Positions 41,312-49,013 of a DNA stretch of 56,373 nucleotides are shown one piece after another (the first letter of the stretch is position 1; every line of letters begins with the position of its first letter). The DNA is taken from NCBI GenBank assembly GCA_944322935.1, contig CALUQO010000014.1, positions 1 through 56,373 on the forward strand. The letters are read 5' to 3'. A program made the translations under genes and the position numbers. The stretch is from Candidatus Gastranaerophilales bacterium. Lineage in GTDB: Bacteria; Cyanobacteriota; Vampirovibrionia; Gastranaerophilales; Gastranaerophilaceae. The notes below the pieces were generated by a model. It was not told where the DNA came from and did no database searches. It saw only the letters and a program-made list of their open reading frames with translations.

Positions 41312-42784
41312 TTATGCCGATTTTTTATGCGGCTGAATTTTTTCACTAATCCAGTTTGCAAACGGAGTAACAACAACCGGTCCTACAAATCTGTATATTG
41401 TCGTAAAGATTACGATAGGTCCTAAGAGTCTGATACCGATTAATTTATTATTCAATGTTTTATTTGCTTCTTTGAGAGGTTTATATTTGTCAACCGTTGC
41501 TAATTTTTCTAAAATTTCCGGATTGTTTGCATAACGTTTTAACAAACCTTCATAAAGGTTAGATTTTCTAACCATGGCAGGGTTCATTCTCTTATATACT
41601 TCTTTGTATTTATTAAGCTTTTCGTTTATTACGCCGTCAAGTTTGTATGCGCCCCAGGTGCATAAAGCGGCGGTAATACCCTGATTCAATATCATTGGCA
41701 GCTTCTGGTCCTTTTCAATTGTTTTGGACTTAGCCGTTTGCTGCATATAAAAACCGGACAACCATAAGCTTTCACCTGCAATCAAATGCGGGAACCAGTT
41801 TTTCTGGTCTTTAAACCATAAAATAAACTGCTTAAACTTGTTTGTATCAGCAAGTTTTCCTACACCCTTTGCAATTCCCTCAGTTACCATTGCACCGGCA
41901 CCTTTAAATGACGGTGTTGAATTGTTAGCCTTAGCAGCCTTGTCAGAAGCTTTATCATAACTTGATTTTACTTTTGCGAATCCCTTAAAGGATTTTGAAT
42001 CCGCACCTTTAAAGCTCATAAACGAATAATCAACTTTAGCCTTGTCTGAAGGTTTAACCTCTTTAACAGTCTTAGACAAACCAAACATCTTAAGTATCGG
42101 CGGAACAATTGCAATTGTTAATGCTGCTCTTAACGGTAAGAAAATAGGCTGGTGGAGTCTGCCTGCGGTTTCTTTAAAGACCCTTGCATTTTCTTTAATG
42201 TAAGATGCGTCCTTTTTCATGTATTTTGAAGGATTGTTCATTAACTTTTTAACACCACGCTTAACCGGCTCTGCCACCGTAAATGTGGTTGCAAGCCCAA
42301 AAATTCCGGTTGAAATTGAATGTGCTACCTGATAATTATTCTTTTTCTTTTCATGCGGATCTTTTGTAGGGATAATATAGATTGACGCAGGTCTTGCGAT
42401 AGTTGTTAAACCTAACGCAATAAGTGCATCAGCTATAAGAGAATTGTCAGCAAGAATATCAAGAAATTTATTAAACCATTTGTTTACAGCAAATTTTTCG
42501 CCCATTGTTTTGGCCACAACCTGATAAGCAGGGTTATTTTCTCTCAATACTCTTGCAACTGCCTGAGCCGGTGCCCCTTTAAAACTCAAACGACCGCTCG
42601 GATTTTGTCCTGCGGTCGTTTTTGTCACACTTTTATTCACTTCAAAATTGTCATAGCCCTGCACATTATTCCCTCTGAACACAGGTCTTGCGCTCACTGC
42701 TGTTATTTGCTCTCGCATTTTGCCCTTCGGGGTTTTTGTGGACTGAAAATTTTGAATATTATATACTAGATTTTCGGTTTTCAT
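41312..42784 (-). CDS. Multi-pass membrane protein with repeated SFKG motifs, function unknown
   Basis: 490 residues. Four exact SFKG motifs occur at 67-70, 257-260, 265-268 and 292-295, plus VFRG at 35-38; all sit in polar, probably disordered segments. Hydrophobic segments lie at about 115-140, 155-175, 215-235, 340-350 and 440-470. A Lys/Asp-rich linker (240-300) divides two membrane halves. No known domain. Together with 37561-38607, 47039-48319 and 53946-54950 it looks like a lineage-specific membrane protein group. Confidence 0.75.
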   Translation of the reverse strand: MKTENLVYNIQNFQSTKTPKGKMREQITAVSARPVFRGNNVQGYDNFEVNKSVTKTTAGQNPSGRLSFKGAPAQAVARVLRENNPAYQVVAKTMGEKFAVNKWFNKFLDILADNSLIADALIALGLTTIARPASIYIIPTKDPHEKKKNNYQVAHSISTGIFGLATTFTVAEPVKRGVKKLMNNPSKYMKKDASYIKENARVFKETAGRLHQPIFLPLRAALTIAIVPPILKMFGLSKTVKEVKPSDKAKVDYSFMSFKGADSKSFKGFAKVKSSYDKASDKAAKANNSTPSFKGAGAMVTEGIAKGVGKLADTNKFKQFILWFKDQKNWFPHLIAGESLWLSGFYMQQTAKSKTIEKDQKLPMILNQGITAALCTWGAYKLDGVINEKLNKYKEVYKRMNPAMVRKSNLYEGLLKRYANNPEILEKLATVDKYKPLKEANKTLNNKLIGIRLLGPIVIFTTIYRFVGPVVVTPFANWISEKIQPHKKSA

Positions 42785-43033
42785 AGGTTTTCCAATCTAT
42801 TTTTTTATTTTACTAAGTCTTGGCAAATGCTTTAAGTTGGTAAATTTTATTATTTGCTAATTATAAACAAAAATCATTAGAAAAGTAAAGTTTTTTTACA
42901 ATTCTTAATAAAGTGTATAAATAACAATTATTTTATACGGTCGTAAACAGACAAAGGCTGATTAAAATACATTAACCCGCCTTTTGTTTACTGTCTTATA
43001 CCTGTGTAAAACACAGCCAAAAATAATATTATA
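42785..43033. other. Intergenic region between lptA and the SFKG membrane protein gene
   Basis: 249 AT-rich bases. A minus-strand TATAAT (42860-42865) with TTTACT 18 bases upstream is a plausible promoter for the leftward membrane protein gene, giving a leader of about 70 nt. An imperfect hairpin, GTATAAATAA with TTATTTTATAC (42915-42938), and a small hairpin CTGTGT-aaa-ACACAG (43002-43016) behind lptA are also present. Confidence 0.4.
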
Positions 43034-44011
43034 TTATTCCGTCAAATTATTATTTTTGCTGTCAACGTTTCTGATAACGGTTTTTACATTGCCTTCTGCA
43101 AAGAAGTTTTTCGGATTAATATACATTTTGATTCTGTCCGCCTCGATAGAACGCATTTGTTCAACGATTGTAGAACGCCCGATAAAAATTATTTCGTTAG
43201 GCTTATTTGTTTTTGGATCGGGATATACTGTTGCTTTGGGCCCCTTTGCATCGTAATCCTTGTAAATTACATGAACCTTGCCGGAAGCCTGAATTATATT
43301 GCTGGCTTTATAATATTCCTGTCTGTCAGACCACACGTTTATTCTTGTGCCGTCCATATCAACATCGCTGTGTGCGTTGCCAAGACCGTAGGCCACTTCT
43401 GTTACGGCATCATAAATAAACTTGTCGGCTGTAATAACACTGTCTTTTTGTTTCAGCCTGCCATGCCCGGTGAGGGTTATTTTTTGCAAATCACCATTTT
43501 TATTGAGATTTGCCACTGCCGAATCAGAAAAAGTTTCCACATCCTTATAATAAATAATTACACCGCCGTTCGCTGTTAATGTTTTAGTTTTTGTATCATA
43601 AGACTGAGTGTCAGCGGTTATTATTACAGTAGGTTTTGGTGCATCTTTCGGAGTTACGGTTGTTTGAGTATTCCCTTCTGCTTTTAAGGTTTTATTGAGC
43701 AGAGACATTTTTAAAATATTTGCTTTAATTTCGTTTGTCTTATCCTGTTTTACCTGTACAACATAAGGTTTGTCGTACATAACCGCATCTGTTAGTTGTT
43801 TTGTTTTTGGGTCAATATATACCTCTGCTCTGGGCGACTTAGCGTTTATGTCATCCATTTTAACCCTGACATTGCCGTCGAATTTTGCTTTATTTTCTTC
43901 CATTTTAAAAGTTTGTTTGTCAGATTCAATAGACAAATCAGCAGCAAAAACTATGCCGGCACTTGCCAATAACAAAGCGAATAAAATAAATATATGTTTA
44001 AATCTTTCCAT
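43034..44011 (-). CDS. lptA: LptA/OstA-like periplasmic LPS transport protein
   Basis: About 325 residues: a signal peptide (HIFILFALLLASAGIVFA), then OstA-type beta-jellyroll repeats, recognisable as KAKFDGNVRVKMDD, TLTANGGVIIYYKD, ITADKFIYDAVTEVAYGLGNA and IIQASGKVHVIYKD. It is about 140 residues longer than Escherichia coli LptA, so one chain may make more of the periplasmic bridge, as in Cyanobacteria. It carries LPS from LptC to LptD. The start is the ATG inside the end of lptC. Confidence 0.88.
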   Translation of the reverse strand: MERFKHIFILFALLLASAGIVFAADLSIESDKQTFKMEENKAKFDGNVRVKMDDINAKSPRAEVYIDPKTKQLTDAVMYDKPYVVQVKQDKTNEIKANILKMSLLNKTLKAEGNTQTTVTPKDAPKPTVIITADTQSYDTKTKTLTANGGVIIYYKDVETFSDSAVANLNKNGDLQKITLTGHGRLKQKDSVITADKFIYDAVTEVAYGLGNAHSDVDMDGTRINVWSDRQEYYKASNIIQASGKVHVIYKDYDAKGPKATVYPDPKTNKPNEIIFIGRSTIVEQMRSIEADRIKMYINPKNFFAEGNVKTVIRNVDSKNNNLTE

Positions 44012-44579
44012 CAAAATTCCCCTTTTTGTACAGTTCGGTTCTTGAGCGGCCTATGATTTTTATATTGGTCATTTTATCGCTCAATACGGCTTCCTTGCTA
44101 AAGGTTCTAAGCTCTCCGCTTTTTCTTATAATAACATTTCCCTGTGCTTTAATATCCTTATCGTTTCCTTCCCAGACAAATCTGTCCGCTCTGACATCGG
44201 TGCCGTCTTTATATATAAAGTAAGAATTGTCGTAAAGCACAACCTTTTTCTTTTCTTCACTGTATGTTCCCATAGAAGATTCCATGCTCAGAACCACTTC
44301 ATCCTTGTCATAGAAATTGCCTATGACGTTATAAAGTATAACAACCTTATTCTGATTGTCATAGTATCCTTTTTCAGCATATAGCTCCCAGTATTTTTTG
44401 TCCTCTTTTGTTTCCGTGATAATAAGGTTTTTTACGTTAACTTCCTGTTTCTCACCGGCACTTTTAAGAGCTTCTTTTTTAAAATTTTTTGTAATAACAC
44501 CCGCAGCAATAAATGCCCAGGCACATCCTATAACTACCGCAAGTAAAATTACTGTATATGCTATTTTCCTTTTGGACAT
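43998..44579 (-). CDS. lptC: LPS export protein LptC
   Basis: About 193 residues with one N-terminal membrane anchor (KIAYTVILLAVVIGCAWAFIA) and a periplasmic LptC jellyroll (VNVKNLIITETKEDKKYWELYAEKGYY, TDVRADRFVWEGND). It receives LPS from the LptBFG transporter. The start is the ATG preceded by AGAAGGA. It overlaps lptA by 14 bases. Confidence 0.88.
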   Translation of the reverse strand: MSKRKIAYTVILLAVVIGCAWAFIAAGVITKNFKKEALKSAGEKQEVNVKNLIITETKEDKKYWELYAEKGYYDNQNKVVILYNVIGNFYDKDEVVLSMESSMGTYSEEKKKVVLYDNSYFIYKDGTDVRADRFVWEGNDKDIKAQGNVIIRKSGELRTFSKEAVLSDKMTNIKIIGRSRTELYKKGNFDGKI

Positions 44580-44778
44580 GTCTATCCTTCTCATGTTATG
44601 CTCGTGCGCATTTATTTTGCGCAGAACCTCATAAATAAAATTTTAACATGAAGAAACATTGTAAACAGACTGATGTAACAAAATATTTCATTTAAAAAAA
44701 TTTTTAGTCATAAAATGACAAATTTTTTTGTTTATGGCTTTAATAAATATACATCTAGCGAAACAAACGGAAATAATA

Positions 44779-46254
44779 ATGATTAAATTTGTCAAAGGTG
44801 TGGTCGTACCGGTAATAACAAAAACGTCCGCCGTAATAAAAAAACAAACGGAACAAATTCAAAACAAGGCAATAAACACACTTGAGCGCACGCCCGGGCA
44901 GGATTCTTTTGTTGCTTCTGCATCAACTGCGGAAAAAACAGCAGCAACTCCTTCAATAACAGCAAGCAGGAAAATTACCGATGCGACACAACACCAAACA
45001 CTTGTTGACTATGAATTTATAAAGAAAGAAAAACTTTTTAATGATGCGATAATATTTTTGCTTCAGCCCAAAACAACGGCAACCGGGGCAAAAATATTTA
45101 CGCCTAACCAAACAAAGATTATAAATCTTGCCGCAAAAAAAATTACTTTTTATAAAGGTACGGCAAAAAGACTCGAACAAATGGGAACAGAAACAATTGA
45201 CAGAGTAATAAAAGATGTTAAAACAATTTTTGGCGGAGAAAAAAATTACGGTAAATACCTGCATGCAAGAAACAAAAACGGAGTGCCATCATCTAAAGAC
45301 TCAGTTTCTATTTACAACAAAATAATAAAAGAGTTTAACGACCAAAAAGTTAATACGGAAATAATGAATATCTTTGCAAAAAGACTGTATCAAAAACCGT
45401 ATAAACTTCTTGATAAAACAGAAAAAGAACTTGTAAAACTTTCGATTTTTGACGGAGATGTAAAATTTGAATCAAGGGATTATAAGACATTTGAAAAAAT
45501 ACTCAAAACTGGCAAAAGGGATTATGAAGAAGCAGTCAACTGGATAAAAGACCTTATCGGTTTAAGAATGATTATTCCTGATACAGCCGATATGTCGGTG
45601 GTTGCTGAGTATCTGACAAACGGAATACTTTCCGGAAAATTGAATGCAACAAGGGTAAGCAATTATCACTCAAGCCACATTTATCCTTATATCAGTCAAG
45701 ATACGGTAAAGCTCTGGAAACAATCGGTTCCGGGGATTGAGCTTGTCCAATCAAGCGCAATCAGAAAACAAAACGGATACACAACCACACAGATTAATAT
45801 TTTGCATCCGGTTAAAGATAAAAGCGGAAAAATCAGATACGTTTTTGTCGAACTTCAGGTTCGAAGCGAAGAGCTTAATAAAATCGGACAGATTGAACAC
45901 TTGATTTATGATATTCTTGCCAAGAAAAACATAGGCAAAAATATACCTGAGCTTGAAAAATACTACGAGTCTATAGGTATAGAAAAGGCTGTTAATGAAG
46001 TTTTCGGAAATTCTAAAAAAGAAGCTGCATACACTGATTACGAGCGTGCAATGTATTCGTGGATAAGACACAATGAAACTCCGGAGGCAAAAGCCCGTTT
46101 GTCATACACAAGGCCGATTTTAACAGATTTTGGTCTGGGTGAATATGAGCATTTATTGAGTTTTGATGCTCTGCAGCAAATTGATGATACCGCCTGTATC
46201 TTAAAGGCAAGATACGGAAAACCGAATTTAAAAACGTTTACACCAAAGAAATAA
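44779..46254 (+). CDS. RelA/SpoT-fold nucleotidyltransferase-like protein with long N-terminal extension
   Basis: About 491 residues. Residues about 160-385 resemble the (p)ppGpp synthetase domain: K-DSVSIYNK (173-181, the donor-ATP segment, but the usual Arg two residues before is Ser), WIKDLIGLRMII with the metal-binding Asp (D258), the guanine-stacking NGYTTTQINI (Y334) and VELQVRSEELNKIGQIEHLIYD (E358, R362, H374). There is no HD hydrolase, TGS or ACT domain. The first 150 residues are Thr/Lys/Ala-rich and unlike any known small alarmone synthetase. A toxSAS-type toxin, a tRNA/nucleotide pyrophosphokinase or a dead homologue are options. The start is the ATG at 44779; no strong Shine-Dalgarno motif is visible. 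Confidence 0.7.
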   Translation: MIKFVKGVVVPVITKTSAVIKKQTEQIQNKAINTLERTPGQDSFVASASTAEKTAATPSITASRKITDATQHQTLVDYEFIKKEKLFNDAIIFLLQPKTTATGAKIFTPNQTKIINLAAKKITFYKGTAKRLEQMGTETIDRVIKDVKTIFGGEKNYGKYLHARNKNGVPSSKDSVSIYNKIIKEFNDQKVNTEIMNIFAKRLYQKPYKLLDKTEKELVKLSIFDGDVKFESRDYKTFEKILKTGKRDYEEAVNWIKDLIGLRMIIPDTADMSVVAEYLTNGILSGKLNATRVSNYHSSHIYPYISQDTVKLWKQSVPGIELVQSSAIRKQNGYTTTQINILHPVKDKSGKIRYVFVELQVRSEELNKIGQIEHLIYDILAKKNIGKNIPELEKYYESIGIEKAVNEVFGNSKKEAAYTDYERAMYSWIRHNETPEAKARLSYTRPILTDFGLGEYEHLLSFDALQQIDDTACILKARYGKPNLKTFTPKK

Positions 46255-46281
46255 TTTAATAACTAAATAATGGAGATAAGT

Positions 46282-46698
46282 ATGAACAAGTTAAATGCAA
46301 CAACGACAACTCAGCGAATATTTAGACCTCGTGTGCCGAATGCAACAGCGCTAACATACTCGCAAAAAATAGATGCTGCTTTAAAGCAATTAAGAGAACA
46401 GTTCTCTCAAATCGTAGAAATCGGGAAATTTAAGCCAATAAAAGCGGATATACAAGAACCGATGAAAGATTCAGCAATAAAAAAGGCGTCTATTGTAATA
46501 GAACCGCTTGCTGATAAAAGAGATTTCAGAACAAGAACAATATCATTCGTTGCCTACTCACCTTATGAAGATGGCAAAGTCCATGATATTACTATTGCAA
46601 ACGGCAACAAATTTTCCATAGAATCAGCACTAAGAAATCCGCAAATAAAAACAGCCTTCAAAGATTTTATAAAAAGAGCGGAAACAGCTCTTACATAA
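46282..46698 (+). CDS. Small protein of unknown function downstream of the RelA/SpoT-like gene
   Basis: About 138 residues: a Thr/Arg-rich head (NATTTTQRIFRPRVPNAT), a helix (SQKIDAALKQLREQFSQIVEIG) and a compact alpha-beta end (RTRTISFVAYSPYEDGKVHD, FKDFIKRAETALT). No family recognised. It starts 27 bases after the RelA/SpoT-like gene with a TGGAG motif, so the two are likely cotranscribed. If the neighbour is a toxin, this is the natural antitoxin or chaperone candidate, which is inference only. Confidence 0.7.
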   Translation: MNKLNATTTTQRIFRPRVPNATALTYSQKIDAALKQLREQFSQIVEIGKFKPIKADIQEPMKDSAIKKASIVIEPLADKRDFRTRTISFVAYSPYEDGKVHDITIANGNKFSIESALRNPQIKTAFKDFIKRAETALT

Positions 46699-46704
46699 AA
46701 TTTT

Positions 46705-46745
46705 ACAAGCCCGAAATCTTGTATTAACAGAGGTTTTGGGCTTGT
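46705..46745 (+). terminator. Probable terminator of the RelA/SpoT-like operon
   Basis: ACAAGCCC (46705-46712) pairs with GGGCTTGT (46738-46745) around a 25-base loop with some internal complementarity; the following CTTTA is only weakly T-rich. Confidence 0.5.
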
Positions 46746-46804
46746 CTTTAACGTTGAATTGATAAAGTATATAAAATATTGTTACACATAGTGTTGTTGA
46801 ACGG

Positions 46805-46833
46805 TTGAAAAATATTATTTCGTGTGTTATTGT
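46805..46833 (+). promoter_or_regulatory. Candidate promoter of the structured leader
   Basis: TTGAAA (46805-46810), 17 bases, TATTGT (46828-46833). A second candidate with the same spacing, TTGAAT/TATTGT, is at 46754-46782. Either would place the RNA element at 46918-47016 in the 5' leader of the 47039 gene. Confidence 0.35.
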
Positions 46834-46917
46834 TTTTCTACTGAGACATTTTTGAATTTTTGGATTAAATAATGAACACATTGTTATTCACTAAACATCA
46901 TCATAACCATCATATAG

Positions 46918-47016
46918 TCCCGATAAGGCTATAGGGTTATTTTTGATGTTCGAGTGATAACCGATTCTTTTATAAGAAATCAGCCTTTTCGGGATAAACG
47001 GACAGGCTGTTTTTTT
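46918..47016 (+). promoter_or_regulatory. Structured leader: three-way-junction RNA with terminator/antiterminator switch
   Basis: P1: TCCCGATAAGGCT (46918-46930) pairs with AGCCTTTTCGGGA (46982-46994) at 12 of 13 positions. It encloses P2, GGTTAT/ATAACC (46935-46940, 46957-46962), and P3, GATTCTT/AAGAAATC with one bulge (46963-46981); P2, P3 and the 3' arm of P1 follow with no unpaired bases. The alternative helix CAGCCT (46981-46986) with AGGCTG (47004-47009), followed by seven T, is an intrinsic terminator that needs the same AGCCT bases as P1. The gene begins at 47039 with its own CGGAG. The layout is that of an attenuator or riboswitch; it matches no class I can recall. Confidence 0.6.
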
Positions 47017-47038
47017 ATGTAAATAATCGGAGAATATA

Positions 47039-48319
47039 ATGTCATTAACAACTATAATATCAGCTATCGGTAACACTAATAAACAATACCCGCTTATAGT
47101 CAGAGACTGCGGAATCGAAGTACCGACAAAGATTGTACTTACCTATAATCAGAATAAGGATGAATCAAAGGATGTTGCAAAACTTGCGGCACGTGAACGA
47201 TTTTTAGATGAATACGCAGTGTCTGCAGTTTGGCTCGGCGGAATTCCGTTAGTCAGCAAACTGTGCGACAGCTTTATAAAGAAAAAAGGTTACAATCCCA
47301 ATATTAATCTTAATCTTTTTAAACAAAGCAAATACCAGGGCATTGATATTAACATAAAGAATTTTGAAGGCAAGGTCAGTCAGGGTGTGATAGATGAACT
47401 TAAAAAGGTAAAAAACAACAAAGCTGTTTTTGAAAAATTACTTGCCCTGAAGTTTGGATTATCAACAACAATACCTATGCTGTTTATGGGGGTAATACTT
47501 CCAAAACTTATTTTTGCCTCATCCGCACGAAAAATAGAAAAATTAAAAGCCCGAAAATTACAAAAAGAAAAACAATACCAAACGATTTACGAAAACCCGA
47601 TGTCTTATATAAAAGACGGAAAAATATCTTTTAAAGGTAATACAATATCAAAGATTGCAAATTTTTCCACCGTGGATAAAATGGCCGTAACTGACGGCGG
47701 TTACGCTCTGGGCAGAGTTGCTACCGCACGTAATAAGAACGAAGCAATCGATGTCGGGTTCAAAATGGCAGGCATGTTGTTTTTGAACTTTGTTGCGCCA
47801 CCATACCTTGCAAAATTTCTCGATAAAATGACTTATAAACTCAGCGGGCTGAATGTTGCGCTTGACCCTATTATACTGGATGACAAAAAATTTATGGAAA
47901 CAATTAAAAATAACTCTTTGCTGCTTCCAAAAAATAATACAGAAAAAGAGATTATTGAATTTTTGGATAAAAACCCGCAAAGTCTGTTTGCAAAATACGC
48001 AAAACAGTTCTGTGATGTTAAATATTTGAAAAACGATGTCAGAGACCCGAGAGCCTGGGTGAACATAAAAAAAGTTGTCGGGCTGAAAGAAGAAATGGAA
48101 AAATTCGCAATAAATGCAATTAAAAGCCGGGATATTTACGCATTTGCCAAAAAGGCGAAATGGGCAAAATCTTTTAATATTCTTACAAATATTGGTTTAA
48201 GCAGTGCTCTGCTCGCTTTTGCTTTGCCTAAAGCCCAGTTTGCGTTCAGAAAATTTATTACCGGGTCTGATTTGGAACCTGGGCTCGCTGACAGCAAGGA
48301 TAAATTTTCTGAAAAATAA
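47039..48319 (+). CDS. Membrane protein with an SFKG motif, function unknown, behind a putative attenuator
   Basis: 426 residues. Hydrophobic segments at about 58-75, 135-165, 225-245 and 375-390 suggest a multi-pass protein with long charged loops. ISFKG occurs at 196-200, just after the second membrane hairpin, the same relative place as in the 41312-42784 protein. EAIDVGFKMAG (about 240) recalls EALDVGLHVDD in the 37561-38607 protein. No known domain. CGGAG precedes the ATG. Confidence 0.75.
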   Translation: MSLTTIISAIGNTNKQYPLIVRDCGIEVPTKIVLTYNQNKDESKDVAKLAARERFLDEYAVSAVWLGGIPLVSKLCDSFIKKKGYNPNINLNLFKQSKYQGIDINIKNFEGKVSQGVIDELKKVKNNKAVFEKLLALKFGLSTTIPMLFMGVILPKLIFASSARKIEKLKARKLQKEKQYQTIYENPMSYIKDGKISFKGNTISKIANFSTVDKMAVTDGGYALGRVATARNKNEAIDVGFKMAGMLFLNFVAPPYLAKFLDKMTYKLSGLNVALDPIILDDKKFMETIKNNSLLLPKNNTEKEIIEFLDKNPQSLFAKYAKQFCDVKYLKNDVRDPRAWVNIKKVVGLKEEMEKFAINAIKSRDIYAFAKKAKWAKSFNILTNIGLSSALLAFALPKAQFAFRKFITGSDLEPGLADSKDKFSEK

Positions 48320-48343
48320 GAAGATAATTTGCAAGAAAAAAAC

Positions 48344-48372
48344 TTAACATAAAAAATAAACGGCTGTATAAT
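48344..48372 (+). promoter_or_regulatory. Promoter of the second YkgJ gene, leaderless spacing
   Basis: TTAACA (48344-48349), 17 bases, consensus TATAAT (48367-48372), six bases, then GTG at 48379. An in-frame ATG at 48406 is an alternative start with a short leader. Confidence 0.65.
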
Positions 48373-48378
48373 CTTACT

Positions 48379-48987
48379 GTGATAGTTACGGATGAGCACA
48401 GTATTATGATTGGCAATTATCTTGCCTATCTGGAGTTTTTAAACAAAAAACTCCTAAAGTTCTTTGCGTCTCAAAAACCTTATATTTTTTGCAAACAGGG
48501 ATGCTCAAGATGCTGCAGGCATGCACAGTTCCCTTATACAGCCATTGAATTTCGCTTTTTGCTCGCAGGAGCATTGACCCTCGATGATGCAACACAGAAA
48601 AAAATCGAGTCCAACATAAAAGCTATTCTTGAAAAAAAGAAAAAATACAGAGGAAAAAAATTTCTTTATGATTGTCCATTTTTAATAGACAACGCTTGCA
48701 GTGTATATGATTACCGCGGTGTGATTTGCAGAACGTTCGGTCTTATGACAAATACGGAAAATAATAAAATAAGAGCTCCGTTTTGTGCGTTTAAAGGCTT
48801 GAATTATTCCAATGTTTTAAATCTTAAAAAGAAAACAATTTCCGTAAGAAAGTTTAAAAAACTAAACACAACAAGCGAACCGCTCGGGTTTAATGTAAGC
48901 TACAAATATTTGACGGGAGAAGACTACGAGCAGGCCTTTAATCTTAAATTCGGAGAAAGCAAACCTCTTATAGATTGGTTTGAGTAA
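48379..48987 (+). CDS. YkgJ-type Cys-rich protein (putative Fe-S or zinc binding)
   Basis: 202 residues. CKQGCSRCC, YDCPFLIDNACSVYDYRGVICRTFG and APFCAF give the YkgJ/UPF0153 cysteine pattern, in a longer version than the 10202-10609 protein. The role is unknown. The GTG start falls where transcription should begin. It may be cotranscribed with rimO, 26 bases downstream, though rimO also has its own promoter. Confidence 0.82.
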   Translation: MIVTDEHSIMIGNYLAYLEFLNKKLLKFFASQKPYIFCKQGCSRCCRHAQFPYTAIEFRFLLAGALTLDDATQKKIESNIKAILEKKKKYRGKKFLYDCPFLIDNACSVYDYRGVICRTFGLMTNTENNKIRAPFCAFKGLNYSNVLNLKKKTISVRKFKKLNTTSEPLGFNVSYKYLTGEDYEQAFNLKFGESKPLIDWFE

Positions 48988-49007
48988 ATAATTCTTTAAT
49001 GTACAAT
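48980..49007 (+). promoter_or_regulatory. rimO promoter, leaderless spacing
   Basis: TTGAGT (48980-48985), 16 bases, TACAAT (49002-49007), six bases, ATG at 49014. It overlaps the 3' end of the preceding gene. No ribosome binding site is visible. Confidence 0.6.
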
Positions 49008-49013
49008 AATCTT

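Noticed and set aside
46918-46965. tRNA-like text with a GTTCGAGTG segment
   Set aside because: The segment resembles a T-loop, but no 5-bp T stem, acceptor stem or anticodon arm can be formed; the three-way junction explains the pairing better.
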